Source: Roseiarcus sp963761435
GTDB taxonomy: Bacteria > Pseudomonadota > Alphaproteobacteria > Rhizobiales > Beijerinckiaceae
DNA length: 64,000 bases
Direction of reading: 5' to 3'
NCBI GenBank assembly: GCA_963761435.1
Contig: CAVXHJ010000006.1
Location: 1-64,000, forward strand
In this document: piece by piece, positions 1-8,000 of the stretch
Numbering within the stretch: the stretch's first letter is position 1
How the letters are laid out: every line of letters begins with the position of its first letter
Notes under the pieces: model-generated
Database searches by the model: none
Told to the model about the DNA's origin: nothing
The model's input: the letters and a program-made list of their open reading frames with translations, nothing else
Translations under genes and position numbers: made by a program

Positions 1-319
1 AGGCAGTCCCGACAAGCCGACGCGGCTTTCGAGCTGACAAAGGTCCTGCGATTCCTGGCGGTTAGCCAGAGATATCCGGTCTGCGGATCGGCGCAAGGCC
101 GTTCCCCGCCTTCTGCGCCGGATTCGCCCAACCAGTCTCAACCGGCAAAAATCCGTTTCCCTGCCCATGCGATGGCGACGGCCGCGATTTCGGATAGGTA
201 GAATTGAAGACAAAGACGTCGTCTCACCGCGCCGAACGAGCGAACGGGTTCGCTTGCGCCCTCCGCAGCGCTCCAAGCGCCGCCACGATCAGAACCTTGC
301 GGGCCGGAATATGCGTCCA
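1..319. other. Left-edge stretch with no recognisable gene
   Basis: This stretch lies downstream of the first ABC ATPase gene. The open frames crossing it are low-complexity, arginine/alanine-rich shadow translations with no family resemblance. A plus-strand frame open from the left edge to about 200 could be the tail of a gene cut by the window boundary, but nothing in it is recognisable. I see no tRNA, repeat or convincing terminator hairpin. Confidence 0.4.
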
Positions 320-1051
320 TCACAGGAATCCATGAACCTCCTCGATGCTGGTTTGCGCAACGCGGCGATCGAAGACGATCTCGCCTCGGGCCATGGCCAC
401 TATGCGGTCGCAGCACTGAAAGACGTGGTGCATGTTGTGTGAGATGAAGATGCCGGTCACGTTCTGCTTCTTGAGGTCGCGTACAAAGCCAATCACCTTG
501 TCCGTCTCCTTGACCGAAAGATGATTGGTCGGCTCGTCGAGGATTAGAACCTTGGATTTGAAATGCATGGCGCGCGCAATCGCCACGCCCTGCCTTTGCC
601 CTCCCGACAATTCGCCCACCAGCGCTTCGGGGGACCTGAGATGGAGATCGACGTCGGCAATGGCCTGCACGCTTTCGCGGTCCATCTTCCCGCGGTCCAT
701 CCAACCCACGCCAAGCAGCGACCATTTGAGCGGCTCGCGGCCTATGAAGACGTTGCGGGAGATGGTCATGGTCGGAACCATGGAATTGTACTGGTAGATC
801 GTCTCCAGTCCGAGGGCCATCGCCTGTCGGGGATTGCGGATGCGGACTTCACGGCCCTCGATCCGGATCGATCCTCCGTCGGGCTCGTGGACCCCGGACA
901 GGATTTTGATCAGCGTCGACTTGCCCGCGCCGTTGTCGCCGACAAGGCCCAGAGCTTCGCCGCGCGCGACCGACAGGCTCACGTTCTTGAGCGCGTGGAC
1001 GCCGGAATACCATTTCTCGAGGCCATGGCACTCGATGATCGGCGGACTCAT
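320..1051 (-). CDS. Sugar ABC transporter ATP-binding protein, single-domain CUT2 type
   Basis: Energises a carbohydrate importer at the inner membrane. The 243-residue protein has one nucleotide-binding domain: Walker A GDNGAGKST near residue 38, a signature LSGGQRQ, Walker B VLILDEPT and a switch histidine in FISHN. Most CUT2 ATPases have two such domains in about 500 residues; the one-domain form is typical of FrcA-like systems. The open frame runs further upstream, but the start is placed at the ATG at 1051 because it overlaps the permease stop as ATGA and opens the conserved domain. It is the last gene of a binding protein-permease-ATPase operon. The substrate cannot be read from the sequence. 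Confidence 0.9.
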   Translation of the reverse strand: MSPPIIECHGLEKWYSGVHALKNVSLSVARGEALGLVGDNGAGKSTLIKILSGVHEPDGGSIRIEGREVRIRNPRQAMALGLETIYQYNSMVPTMTISRNVFIGREPLKWSLLGVGWMDRGKMDRESVQAIADVDLHLRSPEALVGELSGGQRQGVAIARAMHFKSKVLILDEPTNHLSVKETDKVIGFVRDLKKQNVTGIFISHNMHHVFQCCDRIVAMARGEIVFDRRVAQTSIEEVHGFL

Positions 1052-2118
1052 GCGTGCGTCTCGACCTTGAGCGCCCGCGCGCGCCGCCCGAGCCAGATGT
1101 TCGCGATCACTGCTACGATCGTGAGGAAACCGACCGCGAACTTGAACCAGTTCGCATCGACCCTGCTCATCACCATGCCCGAGTCGATCACGCGGATGAT
1201 GGCCATGCCGGCGATCGCCCCCAGCACGTTGCCGACGCCGCCGGAAAGCGCGATGCCGCCGATCACAGCCGCCGCGATCGCCTGGAGCTCGACGCCGTCT
1301 CCAGTCGAGGGGAGCGGCGAGGCGATGCGCACCACCTGGATGATCCCCGCCAGGCCGGCGCAGACCGACGAGATGACGAAACAGGCGACCTTTACGGAAT
1401 TCGTAGGGATGCCCATCGACTTGGCCGAGTCGAGCGCGCCCCCGGTGGCGCGCACCCAGTTGCCGAAGTTCGTGCGCTCGAGCAGCAGGTAGATCAGGAG
1501 GCCGATCGCCGCGAGCCAGATGGTCGACACGCGGAAGAAGCCGATCGGATCCGTGAACGCCCAGGTTGGAGCGTTCGCCGGAAGGGACGGCGCCGAGCCG
1601 CTCTGGTAAATGACGACGCAGAGGCTGCGGAGCATGAAAAGCATCCCGAGCGTGGTGATGAAACTTGGGATGCCGAAGGACAGCGAGATTGCGCCGTTCA
1701 AAACGCCGACCACGACGCAAACGATGAGCGCCGCCGCGAAGCAGATCCAGAACGACAGGCCGGTATGCTGCGAGAGCGCGCAAAGCACCATTGGCGCAAG
1801 GCCGAAGACCGACCCGATCGAAAGATCGAACTCGCCTGCGATCATGAGAAGGCCAAAGCCCAACGCCATGATCGACAGCTCTGGGAACAGGCCGAGGATG
1901 CCCCGGAGATTTTGATAAGAAAGGAACACGCCGCCGGAGCGCAACGTGAAAAAGGCGATCAGCACGAGAAGGACGAAGAGCGCCACCAACTCGGGGCGCT
2001 CCATGTAGACTTTCAGGAGGCGCTTCAGCGGGGCCGACCCCTTGCCTCTGGCGCCGCGCTCGGGAGCGTGAAGGGGGTCGCCCCCCTTCACGCCGCGACG
2101 ATCGTCAGCGATAGCCAT
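1048..2118 (-). CDS. Sugar ABC transporter permease (CUT2/RbsC-like)
   Basis: Inner-membrane channel of the first importer, 356 residues. A charged N-terminal tail of about 45 residues is followed by many hydrophobic segments. The motif GEFDLSIGSVFGL near residue 95 and the cytoplasmic loop with GGIALSGGVGNVLGA near residue 290 are typical of the RbsC/FrcC family and mark contact with the ATPase. Its 5' end overlaps the binding-protein gene by 14 bases and its stop overlaps the ATPase start, so the three genes look translationally coupled. Fructose or another monosaccharide is possible but unproven. Confidence 0.9.
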   Translation of the reverse strand: MAIADDRRGVKGGDPLHAPERGARGKGSAPLKRLLKVYMERPELVALFVLLVLIAFFTLRSGGVFLSYQNLRGILGLFPELSIMALGFGLLMIAGEFDLSIGSVFGLAPMVLCALSQHTGLSFWICFAAALIVCVVVGVLNGAISLSFGIPSFITTLGMLFMLRSLCVVIYQSGSAPSLPANAPTWAFTDPIGFFRVSTIWLAAIGLLIYLLLERTNFGNWVRATGGALDSAKSMGIPTNSVKVACFVISSVCAGLAGIIQVVRIASPLPSTGDGVELQAIAAAVIGGIALSGGVGNVLGAIAGMAIIRVIDSGMVMSRVDANWFKFAVGFLTIVAVIANIWLGRRARALKVETHA

Positions 2119-3088
2119 CTTTGCTCAGTTGCTCGATGGCGTCGACCTGGTCCTTGCCCACCACGGCGCGGCCGGTGTTCACATCGAAGGCGGACATCTT
2201 GTATTTCTTGATGAGCGGCGCCTGGAGCGCCGGGACGTAGCCTTGCAGGTAAGGCTGCTGATCGACGTGGAACTGGATGTAGCCGGCTTTCATCTGGGCG
2301 AGAACGTCCGGCACGAGATCGAAGCCGCCGACAATGATCTTGCCCGGCGGGACGCCGCGATCCTTGAGCGCAGCGGCGACGCCGACATCCCAGAATCCGG
2401 TGTCGATATAGGCCGTCAGATCAGGCGCTCCGGTCAAAAAACTCCCGAACCGGTCGCCGGTCGTGCCGTAATCGAGTCCGGCGTCGATCTCGTCGACCTT
2501 GACCTGCCGATCTGGATGCGCCGCGGCCCAGTCCGCGAGCGCATGCTTGACGCCGTTGGCGCGCGTTCGCGACCAGTTGTCGGCCGGAGCGTTCACACCG
2601 ACCAGCACATGGATGGGGCCGCTCGAAGGGAACTTGGTTGCGACCGCGTCGCCAATCGCTCTTCCAGCGAGCTCAAAATCCTGTCCGACGAACGCAAGCC
2701 TCGCATTGCCTTTGGCGCCTTGCGTGTGGTCGACGTTCGACGCGATCACAGGGATGCCGGAGTCGATCGCCTCTTTGATCACGGCGTTCAGCGCATGATC
2801 GTCCGGGATCGAGGTGATGATCAGGTCAGGCGACTGCGCCATGGCGGACTGGAAGTTCGCAACCTGGCTCTGAATGTCGCCGGCCTTGGAGTCATACAGC
2901 ATCTGACAGTCGGCCTTGATGAGCGCGCACGCGTCATCCATGCCCTTCTTCACTGTAAGCCAGAAGGCGTTGCCGCTGTCCGCGTGCGAGACATAGATGA
3001 TCTTGAGCGGGGCGTCGGCTGCGATGGCGACGCCGCCTGCAAGAGCCACCGCAAGTCCCGCCGCAAATACTGTTCTAAAAAGCTTCAT
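2105..3088 (-). CDS. Sugar ABC transporter periplasmic substrate-binding protein
   Basis: Captures a sugar in the periplasm for the adjacent permease and ATPase. The 327-residue protein begins with a clear Sec signal peptide (MKLFRT then a hydrophobic core, cleavage after AIA-AD) and continues as a Peripla_BP_4/RbsB-like two-lobed protein. The start at 3088 is chosen over an upstream in-frame ATG because a GGAGGAGCGACG ribosome site precedes it and the signal peptide begins there. It is the first gene of the importer operon and lies just downstream of an enolase-superfamily gene on the same strand, so the imported compound may be the substrate, or a precursor of the substrate, of that enzyme. 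Confidence 0.9.
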   Translation of the reverse strand: MKLFRTVFAAGLAVALAGGVAIAADAPLKIIYVSHADSGNAFWLTVKKGMDDACALIKADCQMLYDSKAGDIQSQVANFQSAMAQSPDLIITSIPDDHALNAVIKEAIDSGIPVIASNVDHTQGAKGNARLAFVGQDFELAGRAIGDAVATKFPSSGPIHVLVGVNAPADNWSRTRANGVKHALADWAAAHPDRQVKVDEIDAGLDYGTTGDRFGSFLTGAPDLTAYIDTGFWDVGVAAALKDRGVPPGKIIVGGFDLVPDVLAQMKAGYIQFHVDQQPYLQGYVPALQAPLIKKYKMSAFDVNTGRAVVGKDQVDAIEQLSKDGYR

Positions 3089-3110
3089 CGTCGCTCCTCC
3101 CGTTGGATTG

Positions 3111-4304
3111 TCACAAAGCCGACACTCGCCGCGCAACCGTGAAGCGCTTGTCGAGATCGGGATGCAGATCGAGGCCGAGACCCGGGCCTGGCGGGACCGT
3201 GATCATGCCGTCGCGCACTTCAGGCGCGACGGTCACGACCTCAGGATACCATGTCCGATAGAACGCCCGAACGCTTTCCTGGATGAGCGCGTTCGGCGCG
3301 TTGAGCGAGAGATGGGTGGAGGCGGCCAGGACCACGGGTCCGGTGCAGTCGTGTGGGGCGATGGGCAGGCGCCAGGCTTCAGCCATCGCCGCGATCTTGC
3401 GCGCTTCCGACACGCCGCCGCACCACGACAGATCGAGCATCACGACGCCCGCCGCGCCCGTCTCGAGAAGGTCGCGGAAGCGCGCGCGCGTCGCGAGCGT
3501 TTCGGAGGCGCAGACGGGCGCCGGCGAAGCCTCGGCGTACCGCTTGAGATCGGCGAGCGCGTCCATCCGAATCGGGTCTTCGTGCCAATAGGTGCGGTAT
3601 GGCGTGAGCGCACGGGCGATCTCGATCGCCGGGAGCAGCTGCCACATTGAATGGAACTCGACCATCACATCCATTCGGTCGCCCACTCGCTTGCGAATCT
3701 TTTCGAAGGGCTCGAGCGCCGCTTTGAGATCCGCCGCGCCGATATGGAAGCCATATGTCTTTCCGGCCGCTGCATCGAACGGCCAGATCTTCATTGCCGT
3801 TATGCCCTCGTCGAGGAGTTCGTCGGCGAGATCGTCCGCGCAATTCAGGAACGCATCGAGGTCCGCATAACGCTTGTTGGTCTTGCCAAGCCCGTAGTTC
3901 GAAATCGCTTGGCCGCCCGACTGCATGTAGGCTGAGCCGGCGCAAGTGTTGTAGGTGCGGATCGACGACCGCGTGAACCCTCCGAGCAATTGGGCGAGCG
4001 GCTGCCCACAGGCCTTGCCGAAAAGGTCCCACAGCGCAATGTCCACCGCGGAATTGCCGCGCATTTCAACTCCCGGGGACCCGAAGCCGACGTAGGGCGT
4101 GAGCGCGCGGGCGATCGCGTCGATCTTCAGCGGCTCCTGGCCGAGGAGCAGGGGCGCCGCGGTCTCGTGCAGATAGGCTTCGACGGCCTGCGCGCCGAAG
4201 AAGGTCTCGCCCAGTCCGACGAGCCCGTCGTCGGCATGGATGCGGACCCAGCACAGATTGGCGTGTTCCGCGATCCGGATCGTTTCCACCTTCTTGATTT
4301 TCAC
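3111..4304 (-). CDS. Mandelate racemase/muconate lactonizing enzyme family protein (enolase superfamily)
   Basis: Probably dehydrates or racemises a sugar acid. The 397-residue protein has the N-terminal capping domain (about 1-115) and the TIM barrel. Metal ligands appear as E216 (VEFHS), E242 (WHEDP) and E268 (SETLA); K172 (TAMKIW) ends strand 2, and D291 with H318 (APHDCTGP) forms the general-base dyad of mandelate racemase-type members. A glutamate replaces the usual aspartate at the first metal site, as in several sugar-acid dehydratase branches. It sits between the CUT2 importer and a FadR-type regulator on the same strand, which supports sugar-acid catabolism. The exact substrate is unknown. 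Confidence 0.88.
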   Translation of the reverse strand: MKIKKVETIRIAEHANLCWVRIHADDGLVGLGETFFGAQAVEAYLHETAAPLLLGQEPLKIDAIARALTPYVGFGSPGVEMRGNSAVDIALWDLFGKACGQPLAQLLGGFTRSSIRTYNTCAGSAYMQSGGQAISNYGLGKTNKRYADLDAFLNCADDLADELLDEGITAMKIWPFDAAAGKTYGFHIGAADLKAALEPFEKIRKRVGDRMDVMVEFHSMWQLLPAIEIARALTPYRTYWHEDPIRMDALADLKRYAEASPAPVCASETLATRARFRDLLETGAAGVVMLDLSWCGGVSEARKIAAMAEAWRLPIAPHDCTGPVVLAASTHLSLNAPNALIQESVRAFYRTWYPEVVTVAPEVRDGMITVPPGPGLGLDLHPDLDKRFTVARRVSAL

Positions 4305-4326
4305 GTCGCGACCGCCCGCCCCATCG

Positions 4327-5067
4327 TCAATTGATGCCGCTCGTGAGCAGCACCTTCACGGTGTCGTCAAAATGGGCCGCCATTTGCGACTCTGCCGCGG
4401 CCCGGGCGCCGCCCTCGATGGCCGCAGCGATCGCCTCATGACAAGCGACGCTGTCGTAGCGCTCCGCGTCGCCCGCCCGCGCGAGCCAGCCGACCCGCCA
4501 GGTCTGGCGGGTCACCACGTGGAAAGACGCGACAATCAGCGCGAACATCGGATTGCGCGAGGCCCGCGCGATCGTCTCATGGAAGGCGATGTCGTGCTCC
4601 ATCACCTTGTCCATCTCTCGGAAGTCGGCCCGCATGGCGGCGGCGAGCGCCTTGATCTCGCGCGCCTCCCCGTCTGTTCGCCGCAGCGCGGCAAGCCCGA
4701 CAGTCCGCATTTCGATGGTGCGCCGTACATCCAGGATCTGCTGCACGGACACCTGATCGGTCTGCACGCCATGATCGATGACAAGCGCCAGCACCTCCTC
4801 GTCCACCTTGGACACGCGCGGCCGGCGTCCGTTGCCGACGCTGATCAGGCGCAGAGCAGCCATTGAACGATAGGCTTCGCGCACCACGGCTCGCGACACC
4901 CCGAGTTGCTCCCCGATCGCCGTCTCGCTCGGAAGCGCGTCGCCAACCCTGAGCCCCTCCGAGCGGATCATCCCCCGCACGCGATGAACGACTTTGGAGA
5001 CGAGGCTGGTCGGAGCCTCCTCTTCATCCGAGTGCTTTACCAGTCGCCGGCCGCCGAGGTTCGCCAT
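4327..5067 (-). CDS. FadR-type GntR family transcriptional regulator
   Basis: Cytoplasmic repressor or activator, 246 residues from the ATG at 5067. An upstream in-frame ATG at 5136 would add 23 residues that do not look like the family. The winged helix-turn-helix covers about residues 20-90 with the GntR hallmark LPSETAIGEQLGVSRAVVREA. The C-terminal half is the all-helical FCD ligand domain: D and H ligands in DIAFHETIARAS, a later CHEAI and a final AHFDD, which bind a metal in many members that sense small carboxylates. It sits upstream of the enolase-superfamily gene and importer and divergent from a glycosidase, so it probably controls this sugar locus. Confidence 0.87.
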   Translation of the reverse strand: MANLGGRRLVKHSDEEEAPTSLVSKVVHRVRGMIRSEGLRVGDALPSETAIGEQLGVSRAVVREAYRSMAALRLISVGNGRRPRVSKVDEEVLALVIDHGVQTDQVSVQQILDVRRTIEMRTVGLAALRRTDGEAREIKALAAAMRADFREMDKVMEHDIAFHETIARASRNPMFALIVASFHVVTRQTWRVGWLARAGDAERYDSVACHEAIAAAIEGGARAAAESQMAAHFDDTVKVLLTSGIN

Positions 5068-5074
5068 CACAATC

Positions 5075-5107
5075 TGTATGATAGATGGAGAATAGTTTGT
5101 ATAGAAG
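5075..5107. promoter_or_regulatory. Possible operator in the FadR/glycosidase divergent promoter
   Basis: Two similar ten-base words, TGTATGATAG (5075-5084) and TGTATAGAAG (5098-5107), lie 23 bases apart just upstream of the regulator start in an AT-rich patch. FadR-family proteins usually bind short GT/AC-centred sites close to their own promoters. The resemblance is partial and no strong sigma-70 promoter is obvious, so this is a weak call. Confidence 0.25.
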
Positions 5108-5201
5108 CATGGCGGCATTGCGTTGTCAAACGCCATTGACCTGGCATAAGCTGAGCGTGAACATAGCAGATAGGTTTGCGACCGGACGGGAGCCCTGACC
5201 C

Positions 5202-6314
5202 ATGCCGCACGTCAAGACAAGTCGCCCGCGGGCGATCACGATGTGGGAATTTTCGTGGATCGAACGACGATGGCCCGGAGCCGGTTACGAAGATTGGGAC
5301 CAGGCGCTGGATGAACTGGTCGAGCGCGGATACGACGCCGTGCGCATCGACGCCTTCCCCCACCTCATCGCCGTCGACCCCGACCGAATCTGGACGATCT
5401 ACTCCGACGAACAGGATGGCGACTGGGGCGCGCCGGGCGAGGTCGACATCACCCGGATCGGCGAAAAACTCGTGGACTTCATTGCGCGCTGCAAGGCGCG
5501 CGGCGTCGCCGTTGGCCTCTCCACCTGGTACAAGCGCGATCCCGACAACGTCCGCATGCGCATCCACACTGCCGAGGACCAGGCTCGGGTGTGGCTTTCG
5601 ACGCTCGCCATCATCGAGCAGGCGGGGCTACTCGACGCGCTCCTCTATGTCGATCTCTGCAACGAATTCCCGAACGTCAAATGGGCGCCCTATCTCTACG
5701 CTCCCGACGCGGTTGAGCCGGAGCCGCTGACCTCCGCGCGCATTATCGCCTGGATGCGCGACAGCATCGCCATCCTGAAGGGGCGCTACCCCGGCCTCGA
5801 CTACACATTCTCGCAGTCCGATCAGTTCCATTTGTGGGAAAAGCAGGACGTGTCGATGCTCGACTTCCTCGAGCCGCATATCTGGATCACCCATCCAGCG
5901 ACCAGCACTTTCTATGCCGATATCGGCTATTCCTTTCGCACGCGGGAGTTCCAGACCCTCATCCGCAAGGCGAAATCCCATTACCTGGCCAACAAGTCGA
6001 AGTTCGACGCCAATCTCACGGAATGGATCGGCAAGGCGGCGGACTGGTCCCGCCTGACGAAAAAGCCGCTCGTCACAACTGAGGCTTGGGCTTCCATCAT
6101 GTACAGGGACTGGCCGATGGCGGACTGGGATTGGATGATGGACGTCTGCGCCGCCGGCGTCGAACAGGCGTCCGCGACCGGCCGCTGGACGGCTATCTGC
6201 ACTTCGAATTTCTGTGGGCCGCAATATCGCGGCATGTGGCGCGACGTCCGCTGGCACCGGCGGCTGACGGATTTGATCAAATCCGCGAAGGTCGATCCCG
6301 AGCTTTCATCATGA
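5202..6314 (+). CDS. Cellulase-like glycoside hydrolase (GH5-like TIM barrel)
   Basis: Predicted glycosidase of 370 residues without an evident signal peptide, so probably cytoplasmic. The fold reads as a (beta/alpha)8 barrel of the cellulase-like family: strand 2 ending AVRIDAFPH, acid/base candidate E155 in DLCNEFPN, aromatic-rich DYTFSQSDQFHLW, and nucleophile candidate E294 in LVTTEAW. Many tryptophans and tyrosines line the presumed cleft. It is transcribed divergently from the FadR regulator. A cytoplasmic location next to a sugar importer suggests hydrolysis of an imported small glycoside rather than polymer attack. The substrate is unknown. Confidence 0.75.
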   Translation: MPHVKTSRPRAITMWEFSWIERRWPGAGYEDWDQALDELVERGYDAVRIDAFPHLIAVDPDRIWTIYSDEQDGDWGAPGEVDITRIGEKLVDFIARCKARGVAVGLSTWYKRDPDNVRMRIHTAEDQARVWLSTLAIIEQAGLLDALLYVDLCNEFPNVKWAPYLYAPDAVEPEPLTSARIIAWMRDSIAILKGRYPGLDYTFSQSDQFHLWEKQDVSMLDFLEPHIWITHPATSTFYADIGYSFRTREFQTLIRKAKSHYLANKSKFDANLTEWIGKAADWSRLTKKPLVTTEAWASIMYRDWPMADWDWMMDVCAAGVEQASATGRWTAICTSNFCGPQYRGMWRDVRWHRRLTDLIKSAKVDPELSS

Positions 6315-6547
6315 CTGCATCGCCAATTCTCGCGGCGCAAGATATTGAAGGTGATAGGCTGATTTGGTTGGCTGAAGAAGTGCCGCGTCTTATCGGAACG
6401 AGGCTGACTACGGCGAACGAAGATTCGACCTGTTCGATAGGTTGTCCAAACAAGATGTTCGCAGCGCTGAACCTGCGCTTGACACGAGAGTGAACTTGGC
6501 CTTTGTCGGGGAATGGCCGGCACAAGGAATTTTGAGAGATAGAGAAC
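6315..6547. other. Lower-GC spacer upstream of the PqqD/HprK operon, with a doubtful 60-codon ORF
   Basis: The spacer between the glycosidase and the PqqD-like gene is visibly poorer in GC than its neighbours. A 60-codon frame (6311-6493) starts on an ATG overlapping the glycosidase stop and encodes a CSIGC cysteine pair, but its third codon positions are only about half G/C, unlike the flanking genes, and it matches no family I know. TTGACA at 6479-6484 is a good -35 box, but the -10 17 bases later is poor. It is most likely the promoter region of the downstream operon. Confidence 0.35.
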
Positions 6548-6973
6548 ATGAGCGACACGCTCGATTTGGTATTCTCGGCTTCCGGTCCGGAAGTCATTTT
6601 TGAGAATTTCGGCGATGAAATGGTCATCGCCAATCTGGAGTTTGGGTTCTTCTATAGCGTCGAAGGATCGGGCGGGGACATCTGGAACGCGCTCGTCGCT
6701 GGGCACACCGGGCGGCAGTTCGTCGCGGCTTCCAGAGCCGACGCCGACGGGGCGGCGGAGATTGCCCGGTTCATCGCGGAGCTGCGGAGCGAGGGCCTCC
6801 TCGCCGAGACGGCCCATCCCGCTAAAGCGGACCTCGTTTCTGTTGCTCAATTTGCGAGCCCCTCGATCGAGAAATTCGACGATCTCCAGGGCCTTCTGCT
6901 GGTCGATCCTATCCACGAAGCCTCGCCTGCCGGTTGGCCCTTCGTCCAAGGTTCGGAGGAGTCGCGCGGCTGA
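6548..6973 (+). CDS. PqqD family protein with conserved C-terminal tail (HprK-associated)
   Basis: A 141-residue protein whose first 88 residues match the PqqD/RiPP-recognition-element fold: EMVIANLEFGFFYSV for the beta strands and GGDIWNAL before the helices. PqqD-like domains bind the leader of a peptide substrate and present it to modifying enzymes. Residues about 89-141 form an extension with FDDLQGLLLVDPIHE and AGWP, a short acidic motif I associate with PqqD proteins next to HprK-like kinases. The next gene starts two bases after its stop, so the kinase and PqqD protein are coupled. The peptide or protein substrate is not identified; the tail itself is one candidate. Confidence 0.8.
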   Translation: MSDTLDLVFSASGPEVIFENFGDEMVIANLEFGFFYSVEGSGGDIWNALVAGHTGRQFVAASRADADGAAEIARFIAELRSEGLLAETAHPAKADLVSVAQFASPSIEKFDDLQGLLLVDPIHEASPAGWPFVQGSEESRG

Positions 6974-6974
6974 G

Positions 6975-8000
6975 ATGATTGCGGCGAAGCGGGGCGGGGC
7001 CATTGGCAAGTCGGCCACGTCCGATTTCGCCCACGCGACGGCGGAGCAGGGGTTCCCGACAAGCCGCACTGTGGAAGTCGGCCCGCTGACAATCGCGATC
7101 CACTTCGCGGATCGAGAACTCGAAGCCTTGTTCGCCAATGCCTTCTACCCGGCCCCCGCAACTCGGCGCGCGTCCTGGTCCCTTTTCGTGCGGGCGGCTG
7201 CAGAGAGCGAGCCGCTTCCCTTGCCCGGCTTCAGCGCGAACGAAGCGGAAATGCGCCTCGTGGAGAGCGCCGAGCGCTATTGTCTGTGGATGGGGCGGCA
7301 TTCGCCATCTCTTTATATTGTCGATCGGCCAAGCCGGCGCGCTGTCTGCTGGGTTGCTCAGAAAAGCGCCGTCAGGGCGTGGGAACGCTCGCGTCCCTTC
7401 CTCCCTGCGCTCCAGGCGATGCTTGACGATTCGCCCTGGATCGCCGTCCACGCCGCCGCGCTCGCCATCAAGGATCGGGCAATTCTGTTTGCGGGCCCTG
7501 GGCGCGCAGGCAAGACTACGCTCAGTCTTGCTGGTTTAGGCGCCGGCTGGCGCTTCATGGGAGACGACTACGTACTCGTCGACACCTCCGAAGGGGCGCC
7601 GGCCGTGGCGCCGATATTCGCAACTGCGCGGCTGCGAGACGACATGGTTCAGCGCTTTCCGAACCTCGCGGGAGCGCGCATCGCGATTTCGAACGACTTC
7701 GGCGAACGGCGACACGAGCTTAGCCTGCGGCGCTACCCCGATCTGCACGCGGGCTCTGCCCGGCTGGAGCGACTTCTGTTTCTCGAACGGAGCGGACATC
7801 CCGCGCCGAACTTCGCGCCAATCCGGCGGTCGGTGGTCTTGGCCGCAATGGCGGCCAATACCTTCGTCGCAACCCCTGGCGCCAAGGAGCAGCGACTGCG
7901 GAAATTATCGCGCCTTTTAATGGCGGCGCCTCCCGCCCGGTTCGACCCGGGGCCGCGGATCGAAGACGCTCTCGCCGAATTGATGGCGGGCCTGAAGTGA
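6975..8000 (+). CDS. HprK-like serine kinase family protein (PqqD-associated)
   Basis: A 341-residue relative of HPr kinase/phosphorylase. The N-terminal half is variable; from residue about 155 the kinase core appears with HAAALAI, a P-loop GPGRAGKTT (174-182) and an acidic GDDYVLV (196-202). A full HPr kinase would have HPr nearby; none is seen. Related proteins beside PqqD and nucleotidyltransferase genes are called HprK-related kinases, and one in lasso-peptide clusters (paeninodin) phosphorylates the precursor peptide. The ATG at 6975 directly follows the pqqD-like stop; the long frame upstream of it is a shadow of that gene. The stop overlaps the next start as GTGA. Confidence 0.82.
   Translation: MIAAKRGGAIGKSATSDFAHATAEQGFPTSRTVEVGPLTIAIHFADRELEALFANAFYPAPATRRASWSLFVRAAAESEPLPLPGFSANEAEMRLVESAERYCLWMGRHSPSLYIVDRPSRRAVCWVAQKSAVRAWERSRPFLPALQAMLDDSPWIAVHAAALAIKDRAILFAGPGRAGKTTLSLAGLGAGWRFMGDDYVLVDTSEGAPAVAPIFATARLRDDMVQRFPNLAGARIAISNDFGERRHELSLRRYPDLHAGSARLERLLFLERSGHPAPNFAPIRRSVVLAAMAANTFVATPGAKEQRLRKLSRLLMAAPPARFDPGPRIEDALAELMAGLK

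Noticed and set aside
138..725. 195-codon minus-strand frame over the first ABC ATPase gene
   Set aside because: It is an arginine-rich shadow of the ATPase frame without any family motif.
6277..6633. 118-codon minus-strand frame over the PqqD promoter region
   Set aside because: It overlaps the start of the PqqD-like gene on the other strand, has poor codon usage and no recognisable motif.
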